A stretch of DNA of 64,000 nucleotides from NCBI GenBank assembly GCA_943787725.1, contig CALSNM010000001.1, positions 248,001 to 312,000 on the forward strand. Direction: 5' to 3'. Source of the DNA: an uncultured Flavobacteriales bacterium (GTDB taxonomy: Bacteria; Bacteroidota; Bacteroidia; Flavobacteriales_D; Parvicellaceae). A program made the position numbers and the translations under genes. The notes below the pieces were generated by a model. That model did not search any database and had not been told where the DNA came from. It was given only the letters and a program-made list of their open reading frames with translations. This document shows, one piece after another, positions 53,537 through 63,107 of this stretch. Each line of letters starts with the position of its first letter. Position 1 is the first letter of the stretch.

Positions 53537-56219
53537 GTGAAGGTTATCAATCCATATAAAGCTTTAGTACCCATATTATTAATTGTTGGTCTAGCAATTA
53601 TTGGCTGTAGCACTGAAAAAGATGCATGGCTAAATAGAACTTACCATAACACTACGGCTAAATACAACGGCTTCTTTAATGCAGGTGAAATAATTAAGGA
53701 AGCAATGACTAATTATTCTGAAGCTAGGACGGAAAATTACAACGTAATTATTCCCATTTATGAGTATGCTGATGAGATAGGATCAAAATCTCTTTATGCT
53801 CCCAATGGATACAGCAGCGCCTAAGTGTGAAACTGTTATAGGGAGACATTCAATGCCCTCTTTAAAAAAGGGGCAATTCCGAAAAACAGAGTGGTGCAGA
53901 TGGATTGACGATAACTGGCTGGTAATTGGTCAATCCAATTTTTACAAAAGAGACTTTGAAAAAGCCTTAAAAAGATTTACTTATATCGAAAAGCAATATT
54001 CTAAAGAGCCAATAAAGTATGTAAGTATGCTTTGGCAAGCAAAAACATATATCGAGCTTGAAAATTATGAAGAAGCTGAAGATATTTTAAAAAAACTTAT
54101 CGAAGGAGAAAAAGAGCTTTTACAGATGCTTGCGGAGCAAAAAGAGGAAGAAAAAAAGCAAAAAGGAAAATCAAAATCTCGCTCTAAGTCTAAACAGAAG
54201 AGCAAGTCCATTAAAGAGGATAAAACCCCGCCGCCATTTCCGAAAAATTTTAATCAAGAAATTGCTCCTATCTATGCAGATTTATTTTTGCGACAAAAAA
54301 AATATCCTCAAGCAGCAGAAAAACTAATAGCAGCAATTGAATTAGAAACAAAACGACAATTTAAAACACGTCTTATTTTCATCCTTGCTCAAGTATCGCA
54401 AGAATTAGGAAGTCCGCAAGCATCTAGTTTGTATGAAGAAGTTGTAAAATTAAATCCGAAATATGAAATGGCTTTTCAAGCCAAGATAAAGCAGGCATTG
54501 GCTTATAGTGGGGGAAACAATAAATCAATAAAGGCGCAGCTTTTAAAAATGGTGAAAGATGATAAAAATGCTGAGTATTTAGATCAAATATATTTTGCAT
54601 TGGCTGACATGACTCTAAGAGAAGGGGATCGTCCGAAAGGCATTGAATATTTGGAGCTTTCTGTGCTTGAAAGCAGCTCAAACAATGATCAAAAAAGTAA
54701 ATCTTTTCTTCGATTAGGCAAATTATACTATGCGGACAAAAATTACATAAAAGCTCAGCGATACTACGATAGCACCATGACTGTTTTACCAAAAGAACAT
54801 GAGGAATTTGCATTGATAGAGCTTCAAAACATCAGTTTAACAGAGCTAGTAAACCAACTAGAAATAATAACTAATAGCGACAGTATTAGGCAACTATGCG
54901 CACTTTCTGAAAAAGATTTGATTGCAAAAATTGAAGACTTAATTCAGAACAAGAAAGATGATGACACTAGAATTAAAGAAGAAAATAACTCAATGGCACC
55001 TGTTCCATTTGGTGGAAACACAACCGGTGTTTCTGGAGGGAAATTTTGGGTATGGGACAATAACCTAAGAGGAAAGGGATTTAATGACTTTAAAACAGCA
55101 TGGGGAAGTAGAAAACTAGAAGACAACTGGAGAAGACTGAACAAAAGTAGCAATTCAGACGGAGAGGAAAATTCTGATGGAGATGATGGAGATGTGAAAG
55201 ATGAATACACGGTTGAGTTTTACATGAAAAATCTTCCCTGCGGAGATGATGAAAAACTACTAGCATCTGAGAACGAAATGATGAATGCGCTTTATGAGGT
55301 TGGCACAATATATAGAGTGAAATTAAATGATCCAAATGCAGCAAAAGAGACGTTCAATGTTTTAGTTAACAGGTTTTTACCCAAGCAAAAAGCCGTTGCA
55401 GGACTTTATCAGTTATATCTACTGGAAATTGGAGAACAAAAGGAAAAACACAAAAAAACAATTCTGAATGACTTTCCAAATAGTGAGTATGCCAAGTTAA
55501 TTCTTAACCCTAATTATAAGCAGGCCGAACAATTAGCTAAAGAGAAAGATAAGGCTGGATATGCTGCTACTTATGAAAAGTATAGGCAGAAGCAGTATGC
55601 TGAAGTAATCATTCATTGTAACGGGATAATTAAAACAGATTCGGCCAATGCATTTCTTTGCAATTACTACTTCTTAAAAGCACAAGCGATAAGCGAAAAA
55701 AACTCTGGACTAGACACCATAGGAATATTAGAGCAGGCTCTGAGTGATGTCGTAGATCACTGCGAAGAACATGAGGTATACTTTAATGCAAAGGCTGCAT
55801 TGGATAAAATAAGAAAAACAAATTCTATTGAAGAAGCAAAAGAAGGGAAAGGAACTTATATTTTCGACCCAAGTTTAAAGCACTTTTTTGTAATGGTAAT
55901 TCCTAACGAATCGGGTAAAACAAAAGATACTAAAATGAAATTATCGAATTTTAATTCTACTTCATTCTCGAAAAGTAAACTAAAAACAACCAGTACTTTT
56001 ATCGATCAAGACAGACAGCTTGTTTTAGTAAAAGAATTTAAAAACAAAAAAGCTGCTGATGATTATTACTTGGCATTTAAGGTAAATAAAAAACAAGTGA
56101 AATCAATTAACAATGCCTATACTTATTTTGTTATTACCAACAAGAACTATGCTTCTCTGATGATAGAAAAATCAGTCGACGATTATCTCGCTTTTTTCAA
56201 AAAAAACTACGCCAAATAA
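53537..56219 (+). CDS. porW: PorW/SprE-type lipoprotein of gliding and type IX secretion (one frameshift)
   Basis: Large TPR-containing lipoprotein needed for T9SS function and gliding in related bacteria. The N-terminus is VKVINPYKALVPILLIVGLAIIGC (lipobox IIGC), then STEKDAWLNRTYHNTTAKYNGFFNAGE, characteristic of SprE/PorW. It continues, after a break, with PMDTAAPKCETVIGRHSMP and KWIDDNW-like WRWIDDNWLVIGQSNFYKRDF. Many TPR units follow. The break lies near 53801-53803, where one C too many splits the ORF. The start is GTG 53537 by signal peptide fit. It supports an active T9SS in this organism. Confidence 0.85.
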
Positions 56220-56388
56220 TTCCTCTTCCTGCTGCCTCTCCGAACTAACTAAGTTATTTTAAGTAAACTACAACCTAAATTAACCTTAGGTTTATTACTC
56301 ATCAAAATAATGGAATCAAACACTTTTTCTAAAGCTTAAAATAGCATTAATTTGAAATTCACTATCTTCGCCCAAAGAATAATACAAT

Positions 56389-56824
56389 ATGTTTAAAGGA
56401 AATAAAGAAACAATGGCAGCAGGAAACGTTAATTCACCAGACAAATTAAATCGAATTGTAGCAGGAACTTCTATTGAGGGAGAAATAATTTCGGAAGGTA
56501 ACATTCGAATTGACGGAAAGGTAAAAGGAACAGTTTCTACCAAAGGAAGATTAGTGATTGGTCCGGAGGGAAATATTGAAGGGAATATAACTTGTTCTAA
56601 TGCTGATGTTGAAGGGGTTCTGGAAGGAGCAATTAAAGTGAGTGAATTACTAACATTAAAAAGCACTGCCAAATTACAAGGAGATATAGTAACGTCAAAA
56701 TTATCAATTGAACCAGGAGCTGTATTTGGAGGCACCTGTAACATGGGTGGCATCGTAAAGGACATGCCAAAATCTTCAGAAGATGATTCCTTCAGAAGCT
56801 GTTAGAGAAGACAAAACTGCTTAA
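56389..56824 (+). CDS. Bactofilin (possible frameshift at the C-terminus)
   Basis: Cytoskeletal polymer-forming protein with the beta-helix core NRIVAGTSIEGEIISEGNIRIDG through EPGAVFGGTCNMG. The track ORF ends at 56805 with an unusual tail SFRSC. Shifting by one base near 56788 gives PSEAVREDKTA and TAA at 56822, closer to normal bactofilin tails, so I extend the span to 56824. About 140 residues. It is involved in envelope organisation or cell shape. Encoded before AtpZ-like genes, as in many Bacteroidota. Confidence 0.85.
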
Positions 56825-56846
56825 GTTCACTCGTATCAAGTTCAAA

Positions 56847-57229
56847 TTGCCAATAACCAATAAAGTAAGAGGGTTTCTTTTAATTATCGCAGGTGTTTCT
56901 GGCGGATACATTTGTGACAAGCAATTTCAAAATAATTTTCCAATCTGCACCATCGTATTGCCAATTATGGCTACTATGATTGCATACACGATGAATAACC
57001 TATTAAATGATGATAGAAGAAGAAGAAAGCTAATTTATTCGTCAGGTTTTCATCTGCTGGAATACAAATGGCAATATTAATTATTGGAGGAGCTCTTGGC
57101 GGTCAATATTTAGATGAACAAAGCGGAAATGAAAAACCTGTTTACACTGTTGTTTTTTCATTAATTGCTGTAGCAATTGGACTTTATCTTATCATTAAAG
57201 AAGTTTTGAATATTACTAAAGAAGACTAA
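56847..57229 (+). CDS. AtpZ/AtpI-like small membrane protein(s), one frameshift
   Basis: The second half, from ATG 56991, is a normal AtpZ of about 80 residues: MNNLLNDDRRRRKLIYSSGF, then SSAGIQMAILIIGGALGGQY, LDEQSGNEKPVYTVVFSLIA and a final TM. It needs one extra T in the run at 57047-57050. Upstream in the same open frame, from TTG 56847, lies RGFLLIIAGVSGGYICDKQFQNNFPICTIVLPI, which aligns with the AtpZ part (LIIxGxxGGxxxD...P[IV]xT[IV]V). So there may be two AtpZ-like units fused or in tandem. AtpZ assists ATP synthase assembly or Ca/Mg transport. Confidence 0.65.
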
Positions 57230-57238
57230 TTTTGCGCT

Positions 57239-57601
57239 ATGAAAAAACTGATTCCACTGTTTTCATTTGCATTAGTCCTTTTTGGACTGCATTTAACGCT
57301 TATCCTTTTCTTGCTCAAAGATCAAAGATTAAGTTTTATCTTAGGAACACATGCTTTTTTATTCTTCTTTTTATTCGTGGGAAACTTAGCTATGCGTAAA
57401 GTGAAATCAATTGACCCTAAAAAAGTTGGAATGACTTTTTTAGCGATTACAGTTTTTAAAATGCTCTTCTCAATTGTATTTATTTTTGTGATAAAACAAA
57501 ATTCCAGTTTAAATAAGAATGAAATTATACTGAATTTTTTTGGAGTGTTCTTTCTCTATCTTATATATGAAGTTGTTACAGCCATAAAAGAATTAAAATA
57601 G
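57239..57601 (+). CDS. DUF6168-like membrane protein
   Basis: A 120-residue protein with four hydrophobic helices (LFSFALVLFGLHLTLILFLL, FILGTHAFLFFFLFVGNLAM, FLAITVFKMLFSIVFIFVI, ILNFFGVFFLYLIYEVV). The family sits between atpZ and atpB in many Flavobacteriia. Here it follows the AtpZ-like gene by 9 bases, but atpB is not downstream. Function unknown. Confidence 0.75.
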   Translation: MKKLIPLFSFALVLFGLHLTLILFLLKDQRLSFILGTHAFLFFFLFVGNLAMRKVKSIDPKKVGMTFLAITVFKMLFSIVFIFVIKQNSSLNKNEIILNFFGVFFLYLIYEVVTAIKELK

Positions 57602-57662
57602 CTCTCCGTAATAACTGTTAATTATTATAACAGAAATAGCTGTAAAATAGAGAAATAGAGTT

Positions 57663-57670
57663 TACTTTTG
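57663..57670 (+). promoter_or_regulatory. -7 promoter box of the universal stress gene
   Basis: TACTTTTG fits TAnnTTTG and lies 66 bases before ATG 57737. Confidence 0.5.
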
Positions 57671-57736
57671 CAATGTGAATAAGATTTACTAATATTACAA
57701 TATAGATTTAGAAGTATTTAATTAAAAAGAATAATA

Positions 57737-58567
57737 ATGAGTTTAAAATCAATTTTGGTTCCAACTGACTTTACTAAAGAAGCTCACACAGCAATCAACC
57801 ATGCTGTAGAATTAGCAAATACAATCAACGGAGAGGTTATATTACTTCATGTAGTAGAAAACAAAGAGGATGTAGAACCTGCGAAAGCTAAATTAGCCGA
57901 AGAACAAAAGCTTGCGAATGAAATGGAAGGAAGTGTTCCTGTAAAAACAATGATTCGTATTGGAAACATATTCAATGACATAGGGGATTCTGCCGCGGAA
58001 ATAAATGCTTCTATGATAATCATGGGAACGCATGGTGCTAGTGGATGGCAAAAAGTTGCTGGAAGTCATGCACTTAAAGTTGTAACAAATTCTTCTGTAC
58101 CTTTTGTTATTGTGCAAAATGACATGATGCATGTAGGAGGTTACGATAAGATTATGATTCCTTTAGATCTGCATAATGAAACCAAGCAGAAATTAGAAAT
58201 CGTTGCTGATATGGCTAAATATTTTGATTCTGAAGTACACATATTTACGCCAAAAGAAACAGATGAATTTTTAAGGCATAAGCTGAATGGAAATATTGCT
58301 TGGGCTAAAAAATACCTTGCTGAAAAAGGAATTAAAAGTGCTACTCATGTTTCTGAAAAAGGGAACTTTGTTAAAAACATGATTTCTACAGCACAAGACT
58401 TAGAGATTGATTTAATTTCTATAATGAACCTACAAAAAAACTCATTAATGGGAATGTTTGGAAGTAGTTATGAGCAATCAATCATCACTAACGACGGACA
58501 AATACCCGTTTTATGTGTTAATCCGAAAGTAGTCTCTAGTGCTGGAGGATCTGTTTTTTCTAGATAG
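57737..58567 (+). CDS. Universal stress protein with two Usp domains
   Basis: A 276-residue cytoplasmic protein. The first UspA domain shows SILVPTDFTKEAHTAINHAVELANTINGEVILLHVVE and the ATP-binding-type loop MGTHGASGWQKVAGSHALKVVTNSSVPFVIV. The second (KIMIPLDLHNETKQKLEIV ... LISIMNLQKNSLMGMFGSSYEQSIITNDGQIPVLCV) is more degenerate. It probably binds nucleotide and aids stress survival. Single-gene unit with its own promoter box and a strong terminator. Confidence 0.92.
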   Translation: MSLKSILVPTDFTKEAHTAINHAVELANTINGEVILLHVVENKEDVEPAKAKLAEEQKLANEMEGSVPVKTMIRIGNIFNDIGDSAAEINASMIIMGTHGASGWQKVAGSHALKVVTNSSVPFVIVQNDMMHVGGYDKIMIPLDLHNETKQKLEIVADMAKYFDSEVHIFTPKETDEFLRHKLNGNIAWAKKYLAEKGIKSATHVSEKGNFVKNMISTAQDLEIDLISIMNLQKNSLMGMFGSSYEQSIITNDGQIPVLCVNPKVVSSAGGSVFSR

Positions 58568-58586
58568 AAAGAACAATATTAATTAC

Positions 58587-58620
58587 AAAAAGCCCGTGAT
58601 TCAAATCACGGGCTTTTTTT
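58587..58620 (+). terminator. Rho-independent terminator of the universal stress gene
   Basis: AAAAGCCCGTGATT and AATCACGGGCTTTTTTT form a perfect stem of about 13 bp around a short loop, with a seven-base T run. Confidence 0.9.
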
Positions 58621-58653
58621 GTACCTTTACTTTAGCACCGAATTAGCTATTCA

Positions 58654-59056
58654 ATGAAAAACATACTTTTCTTTATTTTTATTATGCCGTACCATCAATT
58701 TGTTTTCCCAACAAATGCTTCCAAAAGAACCTAATATTATTACTGCAGGTTGCGAAGTAGTTGAAAAAGCATTTGTAAATAAAGTTGGTAAGCCACAGAA
58801 TTTAAAGAACTATACCTAGGTGTTCTATTCAGGATTACTACATCAAATTTTGTGAGAGCAAAGTTTCTTTGAAGAAGATGAAGAAGTACATGACAAAGGG
58901 TTAACCGTTACCTATGAAGTAAAAGAAGGGGAATGGGATATCTGCGAAGGTGACCAGAAATCCAAAGTCGTATTGGGCTTACGCAATCGTTCTAAAATTA
59001 AAAGAGTAAGCCGCGTAAACCAATCCCGAAAAGCGGAGTTAGGTGGCTTTAGTTAA
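58654..59056 (+). pseudogene. Degraded gene for a small secreted protein
   Basis: ATG 58654 gives a signal-peptide-like start (MKNILFF), which shifts frame to LCRTINLFSQQMLPKEPNIITAG. That frame reads CEVVEKAFVNKVGKPQNLKNY-stop, then YSGLLHQIL-stop, then EQSFFEEDEEVHDKGLTVTY and EVKEGEWDICEGDQKSKVVL to TAA at 59056. One shift and two in-frame stops occur within 130 codons, so unlike most broken genes here this looks really decayed. No family recognised. Its end overlaps the convergent RidA gene by a few bases. Confidence 0.5.
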
Positions 59057-59480
59057 TCGTTGCAATACACTTAAGCTCGATTGCTATAGGAGATGGCAAT
59101 GCATTTATCTCCACAGTAGTTCTACACGGTTGATTATCTTTAAAATACTCCGCATACACTCTGTTATACGTTTTAAAGTCTCTTTTCATGTCTACAAGAA
59201 AAGTAGTTACATCAACTAAGTTCTCCCAACTAGAACCGGATTCTTCTAGTATCAATTTTACATTTTCAAAAACTGATCGACACTGCGCTTCAAAATCAAA
59301 AGTCTCGTAATTACCATTTTTATCAAACTTTAACCCGGGTATATTCGCTTCTTCACTTCCAGAGCCTGCAGCTCTCGGACCTACTCCAGACAAAAACAAC
59401 AAATCACCTACCTTTCTCGCATGTGGATACAATCCCATTGGTTTCGGTGCTTTTTGTGAATTAATTCTGGCGTTTTCCAT
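59049..59480 (-). CDS. RidA-family deaminase, probably 2-aminomuconate deaminase
   Basis: A 143-residue Rid/YjgF fold protein. It begins MENARINSQKAPKPMGLYPHARKVGDLLFLSGVGPRAAGSG, where the GVGPR...IPG segment is typical of the 2-aminomuconate deaminase branch of the Rid family. The conserved Arg is in QPCRTTVEINALP, and VDVTTFLVDMKRDF is also present. The aldehyde dehydrogenase encoded about 1.8 kb upstream is of the 2-aminomuconic semialdehyde type. Together they fit the lower part of tryptophan/kynurenine degradation. The generic enamine/imine deaminase RidA is the alternative. Confidence 0.8.
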   Translation of the reverse strand: MENARINSQKAPKPMGLYPHARKVGDLLFLSGVGPRAAGSGSEEANIPGLKFDKNGNYETFDFEAQCRSVFENVKLILEESGSSWENLVDVTTFLVDMKRDFKTYNRVYAEYFKDNQPCRTTVEINALPSPIAIELKCIATIN

Positions 59481-59483
59481 GTT

Positions 59484-61201
59484 TTACTTTTTGATAATTA
59501 CAACTTCAATTCTGCGGTTAATATCTCTCCCCCATCTATATTTATTAGATGCTATTGGATTACCTGAACCACATCCAGAATAATAAAGTCTATTGGAATC
59601 AATCCCTTTTTCAATCAGATAATCGTGCAGTGCTTTTGCCCTATTTTTAGAGAGAACAACGTTTTTATCTTCGATCCCAGATTTATCAGTATATCCGAAA
59701 ACTTCTATAGATAATTCAGGATTCCGCTTAAGCACATCGACTAAGGTATCTGCTTGGATTTTAGAAGTTACAGTTAATTCAATCATGTTAGGCTCAAACA
59801 ATACGTGTTTCAAAATAACAGCTTCCCCGATTTCTTTTTTCTCAAAGTCAATTAATGAGGAATTGGCATGCATTTCAAGCGAATCTTCCGATACCACTGG
59901 AGTTTCATCCACAAGGTTATCCATTGATTCTGCTTTTTTAGAAAGAATCTTTACTTCGATCCTTCGATTTGCTGCTCTACCATCTTTTGTTCTGTTAGAA
60001 TAGGCTGGCTTGGCAGAACCATAACCTATAAGAGACAATCTATCTGGCGAGATTCCTTTTGCAATAAGATGATCATACACAAATTTAGCTCGACTTTTTG
60101 AAAGTTTCTTGTTCGTTTGCTCATTTCCAGAACGGTCAGTATGCCCACTTATTTGAATTTTTAAATCAGGGCTCTTTTGCATTGCAGCAAACAAATTTAT
60201 CAAATCTTCATTTGTGTTTGTTCCGGAAAAAATTGTCTTTCCTGGAGCAAACTTAACATGCGTTAATATCAAAGTTGTATTCAAAGGAATTGCTTCTGGA
60301 ACGATTACCAAATGCTCAACACTTATGTGCAATTGGGAGCTATCTATGAATTCAGGCATAGGCGCACAGATTTTATTTCCAAGAGAATCTTCAAGCAAGA
60401 ATTCCGAATAAGGTTCGAAATCCATTATTTTTTGTCGAATCGAATTATATCGAGGACTTGTATTCGCGCCATCTGTTCCTAAGTCCCAGTAAGCTGTAGC
60501 ATCTAAATCAGAAAACCCACAAAACTGTTTTAAAATTACTGCAGAGATAAAACCAGAAGCATGCCAACCATTCCAGCAGTGCAAATATACGGGACCTGTA
60601 TTTGGATCTATAGCACTTTTGTAAATCAAGCCCTAACATTTCCTTAATGTGCTCTTTATCGTAGTAATCATATTGTGAATACTCCATTTCATTTTGCGCT
60701 TCGTTAACGCAATCACATGTTTCATATTCTGGTGCACTGTCCCAATTTTGCTTATACAAATAAATAGAATGAGAAAAGCCTTCTTTACATAGGTTGGCAA
60801 TTCCATCATCGGGCAGAGGGTTGTGATTGTTGCGCTTATCTGTTTTATGGTAATAGTTATTTGCACCACCTCTATATGCGACGCCGTGAAGAACTGTCCT
60901 CATATTTCGCGTACCATATAAACTATCAAAACCATTACCAAAATTGTCAATCACTTTGTACATTAAATCGGGTTCTTTATATCGATTCACGTAATAATCA
61001 CTTTCTAATAAAAAGGTTGGGTTATACAATTCCTCTTCTAAAGTGATTTCCGGACAAATTTCAGGGAAGTCGATTTTTGACTAGTTCTTCATAGGTATAT
61101 AAAGAATCATAAAATGTAGAATCTGGATTATATACGTTCTGACCCGCATACAGGTTAGCAAAACTAATCAGCCAAAGAAATATAATAATTAATCGTATCA
61201 T
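59484..61201 (-). CDS. Exported protein with phosphatase-like domain and two OmpA domains (two frameshifts)
   Basis: From ATG 61201 a signal peptide (MIRLIIIFLWLISFANLYAG) leads to a domain shared with the CotH protein: YGTRNMRTVLHGVAYRGGANN ... VYLHCWNGWHASGFISAVILKQFCGFS. Two OmpA peptidoglycan-binding domains follow (ISGHTDRSGNEQTNKKLSKSRA, GRAANRRIEV; and VFGYTDKSGIEDKNVVLSKNRA, GRDINRRIEVVI). The break near 61083 is one A too many (VKIDFPEICPEITLEEE). The break near 60628 is one G too many (EMLGLIYKSAIDP). The whole protein is about 570 residues. The CX5R loop lacks its Arg (HCWNGWHA), so catalysis is doubtful. It is inserted between the RidA and aldehyde dehydrogenase genes. Confidence 0.75.
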
Positions 61202-61315
61202 TCTACACAAAAATACAAGGATAGTATGTGTCTACTGTCCTCTTTCTTTTAAGTTATTAACACAAATATCTGAATGGTGAGTGCGTTTAAAACGGAGAAA
61301 TGTATAATATATTAT

Positions 61316-62758
61316 TTACAACTTAATACAAACGTTTGTTTGTTCGGTAAAAAAGTTCAATGCATTAAATCCTCCTTCACGACCAACACCAGAATTTTTA
61401 ACTCCACCAAAAGGTGTTCTTAGATCTCGAACCAACCAACAATTGACCCAAACAATTCCTGAAGCTAAACTAGCGCCTAATCTTGTAGATTTGCTAACAT
61501 CTTGTGTCCATACAGTTGCTGCCAGACCATATTCTGTGCTATTTGCCATCATTGTAACTTCTTCTTCTGTATCAAAAGGCATAATTGTAACTACCGGCCC
61601 AAAAATTTCTTCTTGATTCGTACGACAATCAAATGCTAAACCTTCAATGATAGTTGGCTCCATAAAATATCCTTCAGAAAGCTCTCCTGCTAGCTGAACT
61701 TTATTTCCGCCGGCTAGCACTTTACCCCCTTCTTCCTGAGCTAATTGCACATAAGACAAAACTTTTTCTAAATGAGCTTTCGACACAATTGCTCCCAAAT
61801 TAGTATCAGCATCATTTGGATTTCCAACTTTAAGTTGTTTTGTTTTAGCGACAAAAGCATCTCTAAACTTCTCGTAAATTGGTCTTTCAACAAAAATTCT
61901 AGAGCCACATAAGCAAATCTGTCCTTGATTGGCAAAAGAAGAAAGCATGGTTGTTTTCAGCGCTTTATCAAAATCGCAATCAGCAAAAATGATGTTTGGA
62001 TTTTTACCTCCTAGCTCTAAACTCAATTTTTTAAACATTGGAGCAGCAACTTTAGCAATAGCTCTTCCGGTAGCTGTGCCTCCAGTGAATGAAATTGCCT
62101 TAATTCCAGGATGCGTCGTTATTGGAGAGCCTACGCTTGGCCCCATTCCATGAATAATGTTTAATACTCCTTTCGGCAAGCCTGCTTCAATACATAACTT
62201 AGAAAACAAATAAGCTGTCATGGGTGTTACTTCAGAAGGTTTTGCAACTACGCAATTCCCTGAAGCTAATGCTGGTGCAATTTTCCACGTAAAAAGATAC
62301 AATGGAAGGTTCCATGGAGAGATACACCCAACCACTCCGATTGGTTTACGCAAAGTATAATTAATTGCTACACCATCCATATCATGACTTTCGGAAGCGT
62401 AATGTAAAACAGCCGTTGCAAAAAAGCGCATGTTACTTGCAGCACGCGGAATATCGACATGGGTTGCAAGTTTAACTGGTTTACCATTATCGATGGATTC
62501 AGCTTTAGCTAATTCTTCTAAATTCTCTTCAATCAAATCAGCAATACGCAACATTATTTTTGAGCGTTCTTCTTTTGGAGTTGCGCTCCAGCTAGCAAAA
62601 GCTTGATTTGCCGCGTTATAGGCTAATTCAATATCCTTTTCATTCGAATCAGGAATTTGACTATATACTTTTCCAATAGATGGGTTGTAATTATCCAAAA
62701 AAGAATTATTAATCGGTTCTACTAACGCACCATTTATGTAATTAAGAATTTTTTCCAT
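61316..62758 (-). CDS. Aldehyde dehydrogenase, probably 2-aminomuconic 6-semialdehyde dehydrogenase
   Basis: NAD-dependent ALDH of 480 residues. Motifs: NYTLRKPIGVVGCISPWNLPLYLFTWKIAPALASGN (similar to human ALDH8A1), LSLELGGKNPNIIFADCDFD (active-site Glu), FANQGQICLCGSRIFV (catalytic Cys), NQEEIFGPVV, and WVNCWLVRDLRTPFGGVKNSGVGREGG near the C-terminus. This subfamily oxidises 2-aminomuconate or 2-hydroxymuconate semialdehyde. The RidA-type deaminase nearby supports the kynurenine assignment. No other kynurenine genes are visible in the window. Confidence 0.88.
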   Translation of the reverse strand: MEKILNYINGALVEPINNSFLDNYNPSIGKVYSQIPDSNEKDIELAYNAANQAFASWSATPKEERSKIMLRIADLIEENLEELAKAESIDNGKPVKLATHVDIPRAASNMRFFATAVLHYASESHDMDGVAINYTLRKPIGVVGCISPWNLPLYLFTWKIAPALASGNCVVAKPSEVTPMTAYLFSKLCIEAGLPKGVLNIIHGMGPSVGSPITTHPGIKAISFTGGTATGRAIAKVAAPMFKKLSLELGGKNPNIIFADCDFDKALKTTMLSSFANQGQICLCGSRIFVERPIYEKFRDAFVAKTKQLKVGNPNDADTNLGAIVSKAHLEKVLSYVQLAQEEGGKVLAGGNKVQLAGELSEGYFMEPTIIEGLAFDCRTNQEEIFGPVVTIMPFDTEEEVTMMANSTEYGLAATVWTQDVSKSTRLGASLASGIVWVNCWLVRDLRTPFGGVKNSGVGREGGFNALNFFTEQTNVCIKL

Positions 62759-62772
62759 AGTTCAAGAGTTTC

Positions 62773-63023
62773 TTATCGACAAACATCTAACGCTTCCTCA
62801 AATTTTGCCATTTCTTCTGCATCATTTCCTAATGATTTGATTATGTCGACATAGATTGCTCGGCACGAATCACCAATTACAGTCAACTCTATTAGAGTCC
62901 GCTCTAAACTGTTGCGTATAGCATTGACATAACCTTTCTGAATCTGGATGAACAGGATCACTGCAAGACTGAAGGCTAATTGAAAATAAAACACCAACTG
63001 AAAATACAATTTTCTTTAACACA
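62773..63023 (-). CDS. Small lipoprotein (one frameshift)
   Basis: The track ORF (62773-63009) has an odd N-terminus. One frame over, from GTG 63023, the sequence reads LKKIVFSVGVLFSISLQSCSDP, a lipoprotein signal with lipobox LQSC. It continues VHPDSERLCQCYTQQFRADSNRVDCN and, after removing one surplus T near 62873, joins GDSCRAIYVDIIKSLGNDAEEMAKFEEALDVCR. The product is about 83 residues, with six Cys in the mature chain. No known family. It lies directly upstream of the aldehyde dehydrogenase gene (14 bases). Confidence 0.6.
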
Positions 63024-63054
63024 ATCGAATAATTTAGAAGTTTCCTCAAATGTA

Positions 63055-63085
63055 AAAGCCTTTTGATAAAATCAAAAGGCTTTTA
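63055..63085 (-). terminator. Terminator downstream of the T9SS protein gene
   Basis: AAAAGCCTTTTGAT and ATCAAAAGGCTTTT form a perfect 14-bp stem with a 3-base loop. On the minus strand it lies about 20 bases after the stop of the T9SS protein. The sequence is nearly symmetric, so it could act in both directions. Confidence 0.8.
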
Positions 63086-63107
63086 ACTACTAAATATTTA
63101 AATCTAG

